64,000 bases of DNA from Cyclobacteriaceae bacterium (lineage in GTDB: Bacteria > Bacteroidota > Bacteroidia > Cytophagales > Cyclobacteriaceae). The position numbers and the translations under genes are program-made. Positions 26,945 through 35,418 of this stretch are shown in pieces. The notes beneath the pieces were generated by a model that searched no databases, was not told where the DNA came from, and saw only the letters and a list, made by a program, of their open reading frames with translations. Within the stretch, counting starts at the first letter, position 1; every line of letters begins with the position of its first letter. The DNA is taken from NCBI GenBank assembly GCA_020832305.1, contig JAFIEV010000082.1, positions 186,001-250,000 of the forward strand, written 5' to 3'.

Positions 26945-28237
26945 TCAGGTGGTTTTTTGTTTTTTTACAATGAAGTAATTGGCAGTAAAAAATCCGGCAC
27001 CCATCAAAATAAATACCAATCCCCTGATAATGAAGCTGATATCCTGGTCAAAAAAACGTGCAATCGTTATTGCACAAATGCAAATCAGCCCAAAATTGGT
27101 TCTGGCAAAATCCTTTTCCTTTATCCCCATGACCAGATAAAATACGCCTGAGGTAAATAAAATTATATTGGCAGCAATAACACCGGTTTTAAAAGGTATC
27201 GGTAGGGTAAAAAAAATAAATATCAAAATAATCATTATGAGACTGCCTGACAATTCAGGAAATATGTACTTCCAGCCTTTATACCGAATCAATAGATGTA
27301 TACCAACAGATAAAAGAAAAATAAAGAAAATCAATTGCACGACTTCAGGGCTACTCACAAATGTTGTCAAATCGGGAAAAGCAGATGGCTTTGAATTCCA
27401 ATAGAAATCATAGGCCAGGAGAAAGCAGCAAATGGCAAATCCCAGCTGGCCAAAACTTAACCATGGGTTTTGCCAAAAGAGTTTTTTTCGATTACCGGAA
27501 TAGAGTTGTCCCGACAAATAAAAAATACTGAAAAGTAAAATATACAACGGAAACAAAAGCCAATGGTATGATTTTATAAAAGCTCCTGCCATTATAGTGA
27601 TCGAAATACCCAGGAGCCATGCAGTTAAGTAATCCTGTGCTTTATTTTCATTCTGAAAAATGAAATGCAAAAATGGAATGGCAATCAAGGGCAGGAACCA
27701 CATGGGAATATCCCCTTCAAAAGTGAAGTATCTCAACTCACAACCATACCAGGTAGCTACGATAATAAACAATAGCCGTACCATTTTGCTACCCGGAAAA
27801 AAGATCAGAGGCCATGTAAGAAAAAGCCAGGTTAATAGAAAAGCATCAAGGCCTGAAGCCATGTGATAGATTTGACTTATCAGGGAGAGGCATACAGGTA
27901 CAGCAAAAAAATTTAAAATGGATACAGACTCTGTTAAGGGTTGGCTTGAGGATTTCTTAATCCAGAAATAGATTAACAAAAGCTGTGTTAGAAAAAGTGG
28001 TGTAAAAGATAGTACCAATCTGGCAGCTGTGGAGAGGCTATCCCAATTATGCGCAATAATTAAAATGATGCCCATACCGACAAGAAGAGCCCCCAAAATT
28101 GCAAAAATGAGTAAAATTTTTTGGGATCCCGTGGTGGTGGTGTCCAGATAATAAGCTTCAATTTTTTTTGCAGTAGCCTCATCTATCACACCTTGGCTCA
28201 GGAGTTCCGGCAAAGCTTTCAAGACATTTTTTCTCAT
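26945..28237 (-). CDS. DUF2157 multi-pass membrane protein
   Basis: A 430-residue protein. The N-terminal soluble DUF2157 helix bundle (LPELLSQGVIDEATAKKIEAYY) is followed by about 12 hydrophobic helices. No transporter signature is recognised. It is the first gene of the minus-strand trio; its start lies 193 bp from the divergently oriented FKBP gene. Confidence 0.85.
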   Translation of the reverse strand: MRKNVLKALPELLSQGVIDEATAKKIEAYYLDTTTTGSQKILLIFAILGALLVGMGIILIIAHNWDSLSTAARLVLSFTPLFLTQLLLIYFWIKKSSSQPLTESVSILNFFAVPVCLSLISQIYHMASGLDAFLLTWLFLTWPLIFFPGSKMVRLLFIIVATWYGCELRYFTFEGDIPMWFLPLIAIPFLHFIFQNENKAQDYLTAWLLGISITIMAGAFIKSYHWLLFPLYILLFSIFYLSGQLYSGNRKKLFWQNPWLSFGQLGFAICCFLLAYDFYWNSKPSAFPDLTTFVSSPEVVQLIFFIFLLSVGIHLLIRYKGWKYIFPELSGSLIMIILIFIFFTLPIPFKTGVIAANIILFTSGVFYLVMGIKEKDFARTNFGLICICAITIARFFDQDISFIIRGLVFILMGAGFFTANYFIVKKQKTT

Positions 28238-28430
28238 AAGGTACCAAGATCACCCGAATATAAGCCTTTAAATTTATTTTCTGGTTATTTAAAAACATTT
28301 CCAGCAACCATTTAATTTTTTGATGAATATTAAATTTGAAGGCATGCAGACTATGCCTTTCGACTTGTATATATTAAATTGCGAAATCCTTGAAAATCAA
28401 GGATAATAATGTCTAATTAAATTTTATCTC

Positions 28431-28859
28431 ATGTCTGTTGCTAAAAATGGAAACACAGTACGTGTGCATTACACTGGAAAACTCACTGATGGTCAGGTAT
28501 TTGATACTTCTCAGGGTCGCGAAGCGCTCGAATTTACCCTGGGTCAGGGTCAGATGATTCCGGGTTTTGAAAAAGCTGTTGAAGGAATGGCTGTTGGTGA
28601 TAAGGTTACTGCCAATATTCCTGCTGTTGAAGCTTATGGCGAGCCCAGTCCTGAAATGATGATAGAACTGCCAATTGAAAATGTTCCACCAGAAATCAAT
28701 CCTGAACCCGGAATGCAGCTTTCATTGCACAATCAGGATGGAAGGTCTACCCCGGTAGTTGTAAAAGAAATTAAAGAATCTAGTATAGTACTGGATGCCA
28801 ATCATCCTTTGGCAGGAAAAGAGTTGGTTTTTGATATCGAATTGGTTGAAATTTCCTGA
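28431..28859 (+). CDS. FKBP-type peptidyl-prolyl isomerase, SlyD-like
   Basis: A 142-residue prolyl isomerase. The FKBP core opens with TVRVHYTGKLTDGQVFDTS and GQGQMIPGFEKAVEGMAVGDK. An insert-in-flap chaperone domain follows (residues about 70-120), and the core closes at NHPLAGKELVFDIELVEI. This is the SlyD arrangement, but the C-terminal His/Cys-rich metal-binding tail of E. coli SlyD is missing. Cytoplasmic; assists folding of proline-limited proteins. Confidence 0.93.
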   Translation: MSVAKNGNTVRVHYTGKLTDGQVFDTSQGREALEFTLGQGQMIPGFEKAVEGMAVGDKVTANIPAVEAYGEPSPEMMIELPIENVPPEINPEPGMQLSLHNQDGRSTPVVVKEIKESSIVLDANHPLAGKELVFDIELVEIS

Positions 28860-28940
28860 TTTGAAAATATTGGCAGGGGAGATTGATTTATAGTTGATCA
28901 AGTCTGGCGATTTTACCAATGATCTCAAAATTTTAAAAAA

Positions 28941-28972
28941 AAGGCTGTCTAAAACGAGTTTAGACAGCCTTT
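28941..28972. terminator. Bidirectional terminator between FKBP and the glucan phosphorylase gene
   Basis: A near-perfect 13-bp stem (AAGGCTGTCTAAA / TTTAGACAGCCTT) with a 5-nt loop. The minus strand continues into eight T residues, so it serves chiefly the phosphorylase gene ending at 28994; it can also stop the FKBP transcript. Confidence 0.88.
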
Positions 28973-28993
28973 AACATTTCAATTAACTGTAAA

Positions 28994-30649
28994 TTACAAG
29001 TTGTAGATTTTTTCGTAATACTGATAAGCCATCCGATCTGAGTCGAAATAAGGTACCACATCCTGCATGCTATTTTTGACAATCGAACTCCATTCATCCG
29101 GTTTATCATAGTATGTTGGCAGAATATCCTCCTCCAAAATATCGAGTAGGTTTTGTAAATCAATCTGGTCTTGCTGATATACCGGTAATGTTTGATCAAC
29201 TTCCGGCACTACAAAACTATTTACCTTATGTTTGGCAAATTCGGGTATCCAACCATCATAGGTAGAAAAGTTAACAGAGCCGTTCATAGCGGCTGTCATA
29301 CCACTGGTTCCACTGGCCTCTCTGGGTACCCGTGGATTATTCAGCCAAACATCGGACCCAGCTTTTAGCAATTTTGACAGCTTAAGTTCGTAGCCTACCA
29401 AAACAGCCATATTATTATAATTTTTAGCCAGATGCACCAGACCATTAAAAGCGCTGATGGCATTAAAATCCATTGGATAAGGTTTACCTGCCCAGATAAA
29501 TTGTACGGGATACTTTTTATTGGTAATGATTTTTTGAAAGCGTTCTTTTTCTTCGGTAATGAGTGCCGGGCGCTTGTATTCTGCAAATCTCCTTGCCCAA
29601 ACAACCGTAAGTACTTCCGGATCAAATAATTTTCCCGTTTGATCAGCTAACAGATTAAAAAGATCTTTTTTCATCTCTTTTTTTCTCTTGAAAATTAAAG
29701 AGTTATCATCTTTCTCAACTGCTTTATACAATCCATTATCAGCCCAGTATTTTCTATTCTGCGCATTGGTAATGCTGATTATGGGTGCAATTTTATCGAA
29801 TTTTCCCCACATTCTGTTGGCGACATCACCATGTATCCTCGAAACCCCGTTAGATAACCTCGAAAGCCTCAACGCAGCGAGACTATGATTAAAAACATCA
29901 TCTGTATGACCGGTAATTTTTTTGACTTCATCCTGAGAAATTCCGCAGAAAAAGCCCATTTTATCCAGCAAGCGAATATCATGCTTTTCATTACCCGCTT
30001 CTTCTGGAGTATGCGTTGTAAAGACAAATTTCTTTTTTACTTCCTCCAGGCTTTTGGTTTTGCTGTAGTAGTAAAAAGCCGCGGAGAGCGCATGAGCTTC
30101 ATTTAAATGGTATACATCGGCATTGTATTTTAACTCATCGAGCAATTTAGCCCCACCTACACCTAAGAGTATACTTTGTGCCACCTTACCGGCAGGATCT
30201 GAGTCGTACAATTTATGGGAGGTTGTCTGAGCAAGATAATCATTTTCTGGCGTATCGGTACTCAGAAAAAACATAGGTACAGTCCCGAAAATTTCAGGAG
30301 ATAAATAATAGGCTTTTACCGTAACAGGATGGTTGTTGATCTGAATCTGGTACTTGATCCCTGTGTCTTGTAAAAAGCCATAAATTTTTTCCTGGAAGAG
30401 AACTTCCATTGATTGATCTCCTTTTCTTACCTGATCATAGTATCCGTATTTCCACAGTATTCCTATACCGATCAGGTTTTGCTTTAGCTCAAAAGCACTG
30501 CGCATGTGTGATCCAGCCAAAAAACCTAAACCACCTGAATAAGTCTTGAGGGGTTGATCTATGGCAAACTCCATACTGAAGTATACCACACTTTTTTTGT
30601 ATTTCGGATCAAATTCGTAAGGATGCTGATATTCTTTTGGTAGTGACAT
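28994..30649 (-). CDS. glgP: Short alpha-glucan phosphorylase family protein (GT35), PLP Lys replaced
   Basis: A 551-residue member of the glycogen/alpha-glucan phosphorylase family, short form. Conserved parts: VVYFSMEFAIDQPLKTYSGGLGFLAGSHMRSA at the N-terminus, YHLNEAHALSA, TTHTPEEAGNE, TVVWARRFAEYKRP, and the active-site region NNPRVPREASGTSGM near residue 450. Family members use pyridoxal phosphate held by a Lys in the GTxxMK segment. Here the base sequence reads ATG ACA GCC, giving Thr in place of that Lys (GTSGMTAAMNG). Either this lineage binds PLP otherwise, or the enzyme is not a phosphorolytic one. Release of glucose-1-phosphate from glycogen is the family reaction. No Shine-Dalgarno-like sequence. 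The 161-bp upstream gap holds the terminator of the next gene. Confidence 0.78.
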   Translation of the reverse strand: MSLPKEYQHPYEFDPKYKKSVVYFSMEFAIDQPLKTYSGGLGFLAGSHMRSAFELKQNLIGIGILWKYGYYDQVRKGDQSMEVLFQEKIYGFLQDTGIKYQIQINNHPVTVKAYYLSPEIFGTVPMFFLSTDTPENDYLAQTTSHKLYDSDPAGKVAQSILLGVGGAKLLDELKYNADVYHLNEAHALSAAFYYYSKTKSLEEVKKKFVFTTHTPEEAGNEKHDIRLLDKMGFFCGISQDEVKKITGHTDDVFNHSLAALRLSRLSNGVSRIHGDVANRMWGKFDKIAPIISITNAQNRKYWADNGLYKAVEKDDNSLIFKRKKEMKKDLFNLLADQTGKLFDPEVLTVVWARRFAEYKRPALITEEKERFQKIITNKKYPVQFIWAGKPYPMDFNAISAFNGLVHLAKNYNNMAVLVGYELKLSKLLKAGSDVWLNNPRVPREASGTSGMTAAMNGSVNFSTYDGWIPEFAKHKVNSFVVPEVDQTLPVYQQDQIDLQNLLDILEEDILPTYYDKPDEWSSIVKNSMQDVVPYFDSDRMAYQYYEKIYNL

Positions 30650-30764
30650 TATTATTGTGTTTGTGTTAATTCTTAATGATTTTTTAATACCTGAACATTT
30701 TTACAATTCATTCAATATCTGAATTTTGCTCCAAAAATGTATAAAAGCTGGAACAAAAAAAAAC

Positions 30765-30791
30765 CCCTTTACAAAATAGGTATGCAAAGGG
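30765..30791 (-). terminator. Terminator after the orphan receiver gene
   Basis: On the minus strand a 6-bp stem AAAGGG...CCCTTT is completed by a 15-nt loop, followed by a G/T step and an uninterrupted T run (TTTTTTTTT). Confidence 0.7.
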
Positions 30792-30810
30792 TTGTAAAAA
30801 TTTGGGGCTT

Positions 30811-31260
30811 TCAGGAAATTAACCTATGAATGCGCCTGATGTTTTTTTCAATGGTTTTATTAAGTACATCTGCATCTATAGTGTTTTTTAGCAGGTAATC
30901 ATTCACATCGTTTGACGCCTCCGAACTTAAATTTGTACTTTTTAAAAGTACTACTGGTATATTTTTCAAACTGGCATTTGACTTGATCTTACTAAAAAAA
31001 GTCTTGATCTGATCAACCACAAGGTTGTCGTCAAGTAAAATACAGTCAGGTCTTCTGCTTAACATTTTAGCCAAACTGTCTTTGACATTAAAACAAACCT
31101 CTGCAATATAATTTTTTGAACGGTTATTGCAGAGAATACTATACAAATTGGTAAGCTCAATAGGGTTATTTCCTATTATCATTACATTGACATGCTCGCT
31201 CTTTTGACGTAGTATTTCGCGGATGCCTGGGCTGTAGTGGGTCGATGATGTCGTAATCAT
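30811..31260 (-). CDS. Orphan CheY-like receiver domain protein, atypical
   Basis: A 149-residue single-domain response-regulator receiver. The phospho-acceptor Asp is present in PDCILLDDNL (about 77), the conserved Ser/Thr in VVLLKST (about 108-109) and the Lys in DYLLKNT (about 125). The acidic pair that binds Mg2+ at the end of the first strand is missing: the segment reads VMIIGNNPIEL where DD is expected. It may be a pseudo-receiver that works without normal phosphorylation. There is no output domain. A strong promoter lies just upstream and a terminator just downstream, so it is a monocistronic unit. Confidence 0.82.
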   Translation of the reverse strand: MITTSSTHYSPGIREILRQKSEHVNVMIIGNNPIELTNLYSILCNNRSKNYIAEVCFNVKDSLAKMLSRRPDCILLDDNLVVDQIKTFFSKIKSNASLKNIPVVLLKSTNLSSEASNDVNDYLLKNTIDADVLNKTIEKNIRRIHRLIS

Positions 31261-31281
31261 AATTTTTGTATTAGATTAATA

Positions 31282-31312
31282 CAAATTTATATTAAAAGAT
31301 TTAAATTTCAAA
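31282..31312 (-). promoter_or_regulatory. Consensus Bacteroidota promoter for the orphan receiver
   Basis: On the minus strand: TTTG (31309-31312), a 19-bp spacer, then TAAATTTG (31282-31289). Both boxes match the -33/-7 consensus exactly, with ideal spacing. The -7 box is 21 bp from the start codon at 31260, so the untranslated leader is very short. Confidence 0.75.
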
Positions 31313-31506
31313 ATCAAATGTAAAGTTTTAATCATCTTTTCATTTTTATTTACAACTGGTCTGTTGAATCAAATGATTAAACCACTTGTTTTACAGTATA
31401 TTTAAGCTTTCTGATTTACTTCAAAGCTTTAGGTTAGAAAATTTAGTAAGGCCGCGTAGGTTTTTTTATTTACGTACATCTTTTTACAGGGTTTTAATTT
31501 TAGGTT

Positions 31507-32934
31507 ATGAAGGTTTTAATTACAGGTGCTAATGGTTACATAGGTAGGCGTTTGGTTATGTTGCTGCAATCCAGGGGACATGAACTATTTTGCCTGGTAA
31601 GAGACAAAAGGAGGCTTCAATTACCTGATACCTCCGGGATTCAGATTCTTGAAGGGGATTTATTAAAACCTGACACTTTTCCTGAATTGCCCGACAATAT
31701 TGATGTGGCTTTTTACCTGGTACATTCGATGGGGGCATCATACAAGCATTTTCAGAGTCTTGAGGAGCAGGCCACCCAAACATTTTTACATGCTTTGCAA
31801 AATACCCGCGTAAAGCAAATTATTTATCTGGGAGGAATAGCCAATGATAATTCACTTTCCAGGCATTTAAGCTCCAGGTGCAGGGTTGAAGAAATTCTTT
31901 CAGGCGCTGAGATACCTCTTACGGTTTTGAGGGCTGCCATAATAATAGGCTCTGGTGGCGCATCCTTTGAAATAACCCGTGACCTGGTCGAGAAACTGCC
32001 GGTGATGGTAGCACCCCGCTGGATAGATACCCTATGTCAGCCTATAGCCATTCGTAATGTATTGCAATATCTGGAAAAGTGTATGCTAAATGAAGCATCT
32101 TATCATCAGACATATGATATTGGCGGACCTGAGGTACTTAGCTATAAGGAAATGTTGCTGCGTTTTGCCAAGGTAAGAGGATTGAAACGATGGATAATCA
32201 GAGTGCCAGTATTGAGTCCCGGTTTGTCATCGCTTTGGCTGTATTTTGTGACTTCAACCAGCTTTACACTTGCAAGAAGCCTGGTTAGCAGCATGCACAA
32301 TGAAGTAGTTGTCGAAAAAATGGGAATAGATAAAGTTGCACCCATTGAACTTATCACTTATGACGATGCTATAAAGCTTGCATTTGACCGAATTGCGCAA
32401 AATGAAGTTGTTTCGAGTTGGAAAGACGCCCTAACCAGCAGTAATGAAAAACTCAACATCAGTGATTATATGGAAGTACCGGTGCATGGTTGTTTTACCG
32501 ATAAAAGAAACCTTACAACAGATTATCCTGATTATGCTTTTAAAAGAATCTGGAGCATCGGTGGCGCAAATGGATGGTATTATATGAATAGTTTATGGAA
32601 ACTCAGGGGAATTCTTGATAAACTGGTCGGAGGCGTAGGTTTACGTAGGGGGAGAAGAAGCCAGCTAGACCTTACGGTAGGGGATGCACTTGATTTCTGG
32701 CGCGTAATTGTAGCGGATCCGGCCAAAAAACGATTATTATTATATGCCGAAATGAAGCTTCCCGGTGAAGCGTGGCTTGAATTTAAAATAACTGAAGAAA
32801 ATAATGGATTCGTTGTTCATCAAAACGCAACATTCAGGCCCAAAGGTTTATGGGGAAGATTGTACTGGTACGCTGTTTTGCCTTTTCATCACTTTATTTT
32901 CAATGGCATGTTAAAAAAAATTGCCTTGCCTTGA
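31507..32934 (+). CDS. NAD(P)-binding epimerase-like protein with DUF2867
   Basis: A 475-residue two-domain protein. The N-terminal extended SDR domain opens with KVLITGANGYIGRRLV and holds AFYLVHSMG, IIYLGGIAND and LRAAIIIGSGGASFEI; the usual YxxxK catalytic pair is absent, as in YbjT/NmrA-type proteins. The C-terminal DUF2867 domain (about 320-470) has WRVIVADPAKKRLLLYAEMKLPGEAWLEF. Such proteins are cytoplasmic NAD(P)H binders of unknown reaction. The 246-bp upstream gap holds the receiver promoter on the other strand; I see no clear promoter for this gene. Confidence 0.87.
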   Translation: MKVLITGANGYIGRRLVMLLQSRGHELFCLVRDKRRLQLPDTSGIQILEGDLLKPDTFPELPDNIDVAFYLVHSMGASYKHFQSLEEQATQTFLHALQNTRVKQIIYLGGIANDNSLSRHLSSRCRVEEILSGAEIPLTVLRAAIIIGSGGASFEITRDLVEKLPVMVAPRWIDTLCQPIAIRNVLQYLEKCMLNEASYHQTYDIGGPEVLSYKEMLLRFAKVRGLKRWIIRVPVLSPGLSSLWLYFVTSTSFTLARSLVSSMHNEVVVEKMGIDKVAPIELITYDDAIKLAFDRIAQNEVVSSWKDALTSSNEKLNISDYMEVPVHGCFTDKRNLTTDYPDYAFKRIWSIGGANGWYYMNSLWKLRGILDKLVGGVGLRRGRRSQLDLTVGDALDFWRVIVADPAKKRLLLYAEMKLPGEAWLEFKITEENNGFVVHQNATFRPKGLWGRLYWYAVLPFHHFIFNGMLKKIALP

Positions 32935-32946
32935 AAGACTAGAAAA

Positions 32947-34125
32947 TCAAAATAATAAGCCGGCAAGTAAACCTGCTAAAATAATAAAAGGCGGCGGTAT
33001 GCGGGTATACATAAGTAACATAAAGGAGCCAATAATCATAAATGTATTAGGCAAATTAGCTTCGACCGGATCAAACATCAGAAATGCAGCTGCTATTACC
33101 ATTCCGGCACTTGCCGCACTGATGCCCTCGAGTGATGCCCTGATAACCCGGTATTTTTTAAGTCCTTCCCAAAAACGAATGACAAAAAAGATAAAAAAAG
33201 TTCCGGGTAAAAATATGCCGGCAGTTGCCAATATGCTGCCAAGAATTTCTCCGGATTCTCCATATTCACGCATAGAAAGGGCTCCTATATACGAAGTAAA
33301 TGAAAATACCGGCCCTGGCACAGCCTGTACGGCAGCATATCCTGTCAAAAACTCTTCAGAACTCAGGTATTTTTTAAATTCAACAAATTCGGTGTATAAC
33401 AAGGGTATCAAGACCTGGCCTCCACCAAAAATCAAACTGCCATTTCTGTAAAAGTTTTCAAATATTCTGAATGGCAAGGCTTTAGTAAAATGACCCAGCA
33501 ACGCAGCCAAAATAAATACCCCAGCCCAAAGCAAGAAATTAGACCAGTCTATTTTCAGGCGGTCCTTTTCCTCTACAGGTTGAGATTTAAACTTAATGGC
33601 AGTAATGGATGCACTTACAAACATAATCACCGGAAAAACATAAGGTGATTTCAGCATGTAACAGGCAATTGCAGAGATAATCATTATACCTGCGCCTTCA
33701 TATGACTTAACAACTTTACGCGTAATTACCAATGAAGCATAAGAAATAAAACCAACTGCCATTGGCTGAATGAAGCGTGTAAAACCAATTGAAATTTCAG
33801 ACGCCTGAAAATGGGAAATCAAAATGGCAAATGCTGTCATTACGCTCATGGCAGGAAATACCCAGACCAACAATGTGAGATACGCAAGACCGGGGCCGCC
33901 CAACCTGAATCCAAGAGCCGTAATGGTTTGCGTAGATGTTGGTCCTGGTAAAAAGTTGCATAAAGCGTTGAGCTCTATCAATTCATTTTCAGTCAGGTAC
34001 CCTCTCTTAGTTACTAAGTGTTTTATGAAAAGTGCAAAATGAACCTGAGGACCGCCAAAAGCGCTAATAGAAAGTATAAATACATCTCTTAAAAAAATAA
34101 TATAACGTATGCGCTTTATCGTCAT
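32947..34125 (-). CDS. chrA: Chromate transporter (ChrA, CHR family)
   Basis: A 392-residue long-chain CHR protein with two homologous halves of about five to six hydrophobic helices each. Signatures: SISAFGGPQVHFALF and CNFLPGPTSTQTITALGFRLGGPGLA in the first half; IFGGGQVLIPLLYTEF and GYAAVQAVPGPVFSFTSYIGAL in the second. The family includes proton-driven exporters of chromate, although many homologues have unknown anions as substrate. It converges with the DUF2867 gene (12-bp gap). Its start lies 178 bp from the SOD gene. Confidence 0.9.
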   Translation of the reverse strand: MTIKRIRYIIFLRDVFILSISAFGGPQVHFALFIKHLVTKRGYLTENELIELNALCNFLPGPTSTQTITALGFRLGGPGLAYLTLLVWVFPAMSVMTAFAILISHFQASEISIGFTRFIQPMAVGFISYASLVITRKVVKSYEGAGIMIISAIACYMLKSPYVFPVIMFVSASITAIKFKSQPVEEKDRLKIDWSNFLLWAGVFILAALLGHFTKALPFRIFENFYRNGSLIFGGGQVLIPLLYTEFVEFKKYLSSEEFLTGYAAVQAVPGPVFSFTSYIGALSMREYGESGEILGSILATAGIFLPGTFFIFFVIRFWEGLKKYRVIRASLEGISAASAGMVIAAAFLMFDPVEANLPNTFMIIGSFMLLMYTRIPPPFIILAGLLAGLLF

Positions 34126-34201
34126 GTCAAAAGCATGAGTCTACACAAAGTAAAATATTGAATTTGCCTCTAAAATACGCATAAAATTCATCAATATTGA
34201 T

Positions 34202-34235
34202 ATAACACAAAACCCTCCGAGGTTTTTTGTGTTAT
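34202..34235. other. Long hairpin upstream of the superoxide dismutase gene
   Basis: An inverted repeat ATAACACAAAACC / GGTTTTTTGTGTTAT whose arms match fully except for two extra T in the right arm. It lies between the divergent chrA and sod genes, 69 bp before the sod start. It could be a regulatory hairpin, an operator or a terminator remnant; nothing decides between these. Confidence 0.5.
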
Positions 34236-34303
34236 AAATAAGTATTGACAAACTCTAACATACAATATTTAAGGCAGATTTTCAACTATCATTAAATTCT
34301 GTT

Positions 34304-35038
34304 ATGGAAAAACCTAACACTACCCGAAGAAATTTTCTTTTAACCACCGTTAAAGCCGGTTTGGTTGCTGGCATAGGCTTGCCGGTAGTTTCATGTTCTC
34401 AAACAAAAAAAACTGAAGAAAAGGTTATGCTCAAATCTTTTTCGCAGGCGCCACTGGGCTATGCATATAATGCACTTGAACCAGTTATTGATGCCATGAC
34501 CATGGAAATACATTATTCCAGGCACCACGCAGCATACGTAAATAATCTCAACAAGGCAATGGAAGCAGAAAATATAGAAACTGAATCCCTTGAATCACTC
34601 ATGGGCAATATTTCTACGTACTCTACTGCCGTCCGAAACAATGGCGGAGGTCATTACAATCATGATCTTTTTTGGAAAATTATGAGTCCGGGTGGAAGTT
34701 CGATGCCAACCGGCGCCTTACTCGATGCTATCAATGCCTCCTTTGATTCATACGATAATTTCAAAGAACAATTCAGCAATGCTGCCCTTACCCGCTTTGG
34801 ATCGGGCTGGGGTTGGCTGGTAGAAAATAATGGCAAACTACTCATTGGCTCTACTCCTAATCAGGATAATCCATTAATGGACCTTTCTGATTTCAAAGGC
34901 AATCCTTTACTAGGTATTGATGTTTGGGAACATGCATATTACCTCAAATATCAAAATCGCAGAGGGGACTATATAAATGCCTTTTTTGATATAATAAATT
35001 GGGATCAGGTATCCGCAAGGCTAAATGCCATTTCTTAA
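34304..35038 (+). CDS. Exported Fe/Mn superoxide dismutase (Tat/lipoprotein signal)
   Basis: A 244-residue superoxide dismutase converting superoxide to O2 and H2O2. Metal ligands are visible: His in [13 protein letters not shown] (about 70), His in [11 protein letters not shown] (about 120), and the Asp and His of [15 protein letters not shown]. Ahead of the enzyme domain lies a 30-residue leader with a twin-arginine motif ([18 protein letters not shown]) ending in VVSC, which fits a Tat-exported lipoprotein anchored in the envelope. Most bacterial enzymes of this family are cytoplasmic. The GGH form of the second ligand region is seen in manganese enzymes, but metal preference is uncertain. 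Confidence 0.92.
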   Translation: MEKPNTTRRNFLLTTVKAGLVAGIGLPVVSCSQTKKTEEKVMLKSFSQAPLGYAYNALEPVIDAMTMEIHYSRHHAAYVNNLNKAMEAENIETESLESLMGNISTYSTAVRNNGGGHYNHDLFWKIMSPGGSSMPTGALLDAINASFDSYDNFKEQFSNAALTRFGSGWGWLVENNGKLLIGSTPNQDNPLMDLSDFKGNPLLGIDVWEHAYYLKYQNRRGDYINAFFDIINWDQVSARLNAIS

Positions 35039-35061
35039 ATAAAATATCAATTGCAATGATA

Positions 35062-35090
35062 AAAGCCACTTATGATGAGTGGCTTTTTTT
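35062..35090 (+). terminator. Terminator after superoxide dismutase
   Basis: A 9-bp perfect stem AAAGCCACT/AGTGGCTTT with a 7-nt loop, followed by further T residues. Confidence 0.88.
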
Positions 35091-35222
35091 ATGCACATCC
35101 TAAAGCTGTTTTTTAAATTTTCCATAAAAATGCATGGTCGATAAAGATAAAATGTCGATTTTGCATCTTGAGATGTAAAAAAAAATAGAATATGCTTTGT
35201 TTTTAAGATTTTTAAATCCACT

Positions 35223-35257
35223 TTTGTGATCGCTTTCAGTAGCGGAATAAAATTTTG
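35223..35257 (+). promoter_or_regulatory. Possible promoter of the ilv leader
   Basis: TTTG at 35223-35226 and, after 23 bp, AAATTTTG (35250-35257), which differs from TAnnTTTG only in its first base. It would start transcription about 20-25 nt before the leader ATG. The rest of the 248-bp stretch from the sod stop to the leader ATG holds only the sod terminator. Confidence 0.35.
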
Positions 35258-35286
35258 GAAATAAAAAATACGAAACAATAATTAAC

Positions 35287-35349
35287 ATGAGACTATCGGT
35301 TTTGCCAGTTATTTCTGTGGTCGTACTAGTCATTAACAAGTATCCCTGA
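35287..35349 (+). CDS. ilv leader peptide (branched-chain amino acid attenuator)
   Basis: A 20-codon reading frame, ATG to TGA. Eleven of its residues are Leu, Val or Ile, including the run VISVVVLVI at codons 8-16. It is followed by an antiterminator/terminator pair and then ilvD, 77 nt after its stop. This is the classical design of an attenuator peptide: ribosomes stall on the Val/Leu/Ile codons when the charged tRNAs are short. Codons used include CTA, GTA, GTC and ATT. Three amino acids are sensed at once, as fits a locus making all three. The peptide itself probably has no function. It is too short for ordinary gene callers. Confidence 0.82.
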   Translation: MRLSVLPVISVVVLVINKYP

Positions 35350-35399
35350 GAGAGAGAGGTAAACCATAACGTGTGTAAAAAATATAAAGCCTTTCTCTT
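35350..35399 (+). promoter_or_regulatory. ilv antiterminator pairing
   Basis: The strand GAGAGAGAGG (35350-35359), which begins right after the leader stop codon, can pair over 10 positions (8 Watson-Crick, 2 G-U) with CCTTTCTCTT (35390-35399). That segment contains the complete left arm of the terminator. A ribosome finishing the peptide would cover 35350-35360 and free the terminator; a ribosome stalled on the Val/Ile codons would leave the antiterminator free to form. The pairing was read by eye; no folding energy was computed. Confidence 0.72.
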
Positions 35400-35418
35400 A
35401 GCAGAAGGGTTTTTTTTT
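35390..35418 (+). terminator. ilv attenuator terminator
   Basis: A 7-bp stem CCTTTCT/AGAAGGG (one G-U pair) with a 6-nt loop, followed by nine T residues (35410-35418). It ends 7 nt before the ilvD start, so it can only be an attenuator of the ilv operon and not the end of an upstream gene. Confidence 0.85.

Noticed and set aside
32921-33451. A 176-residue plus-strand ORF opposite chrA
   Set aside because: The complementary strand encodes clear CHR-domain motifs; this frame is composition-driven.
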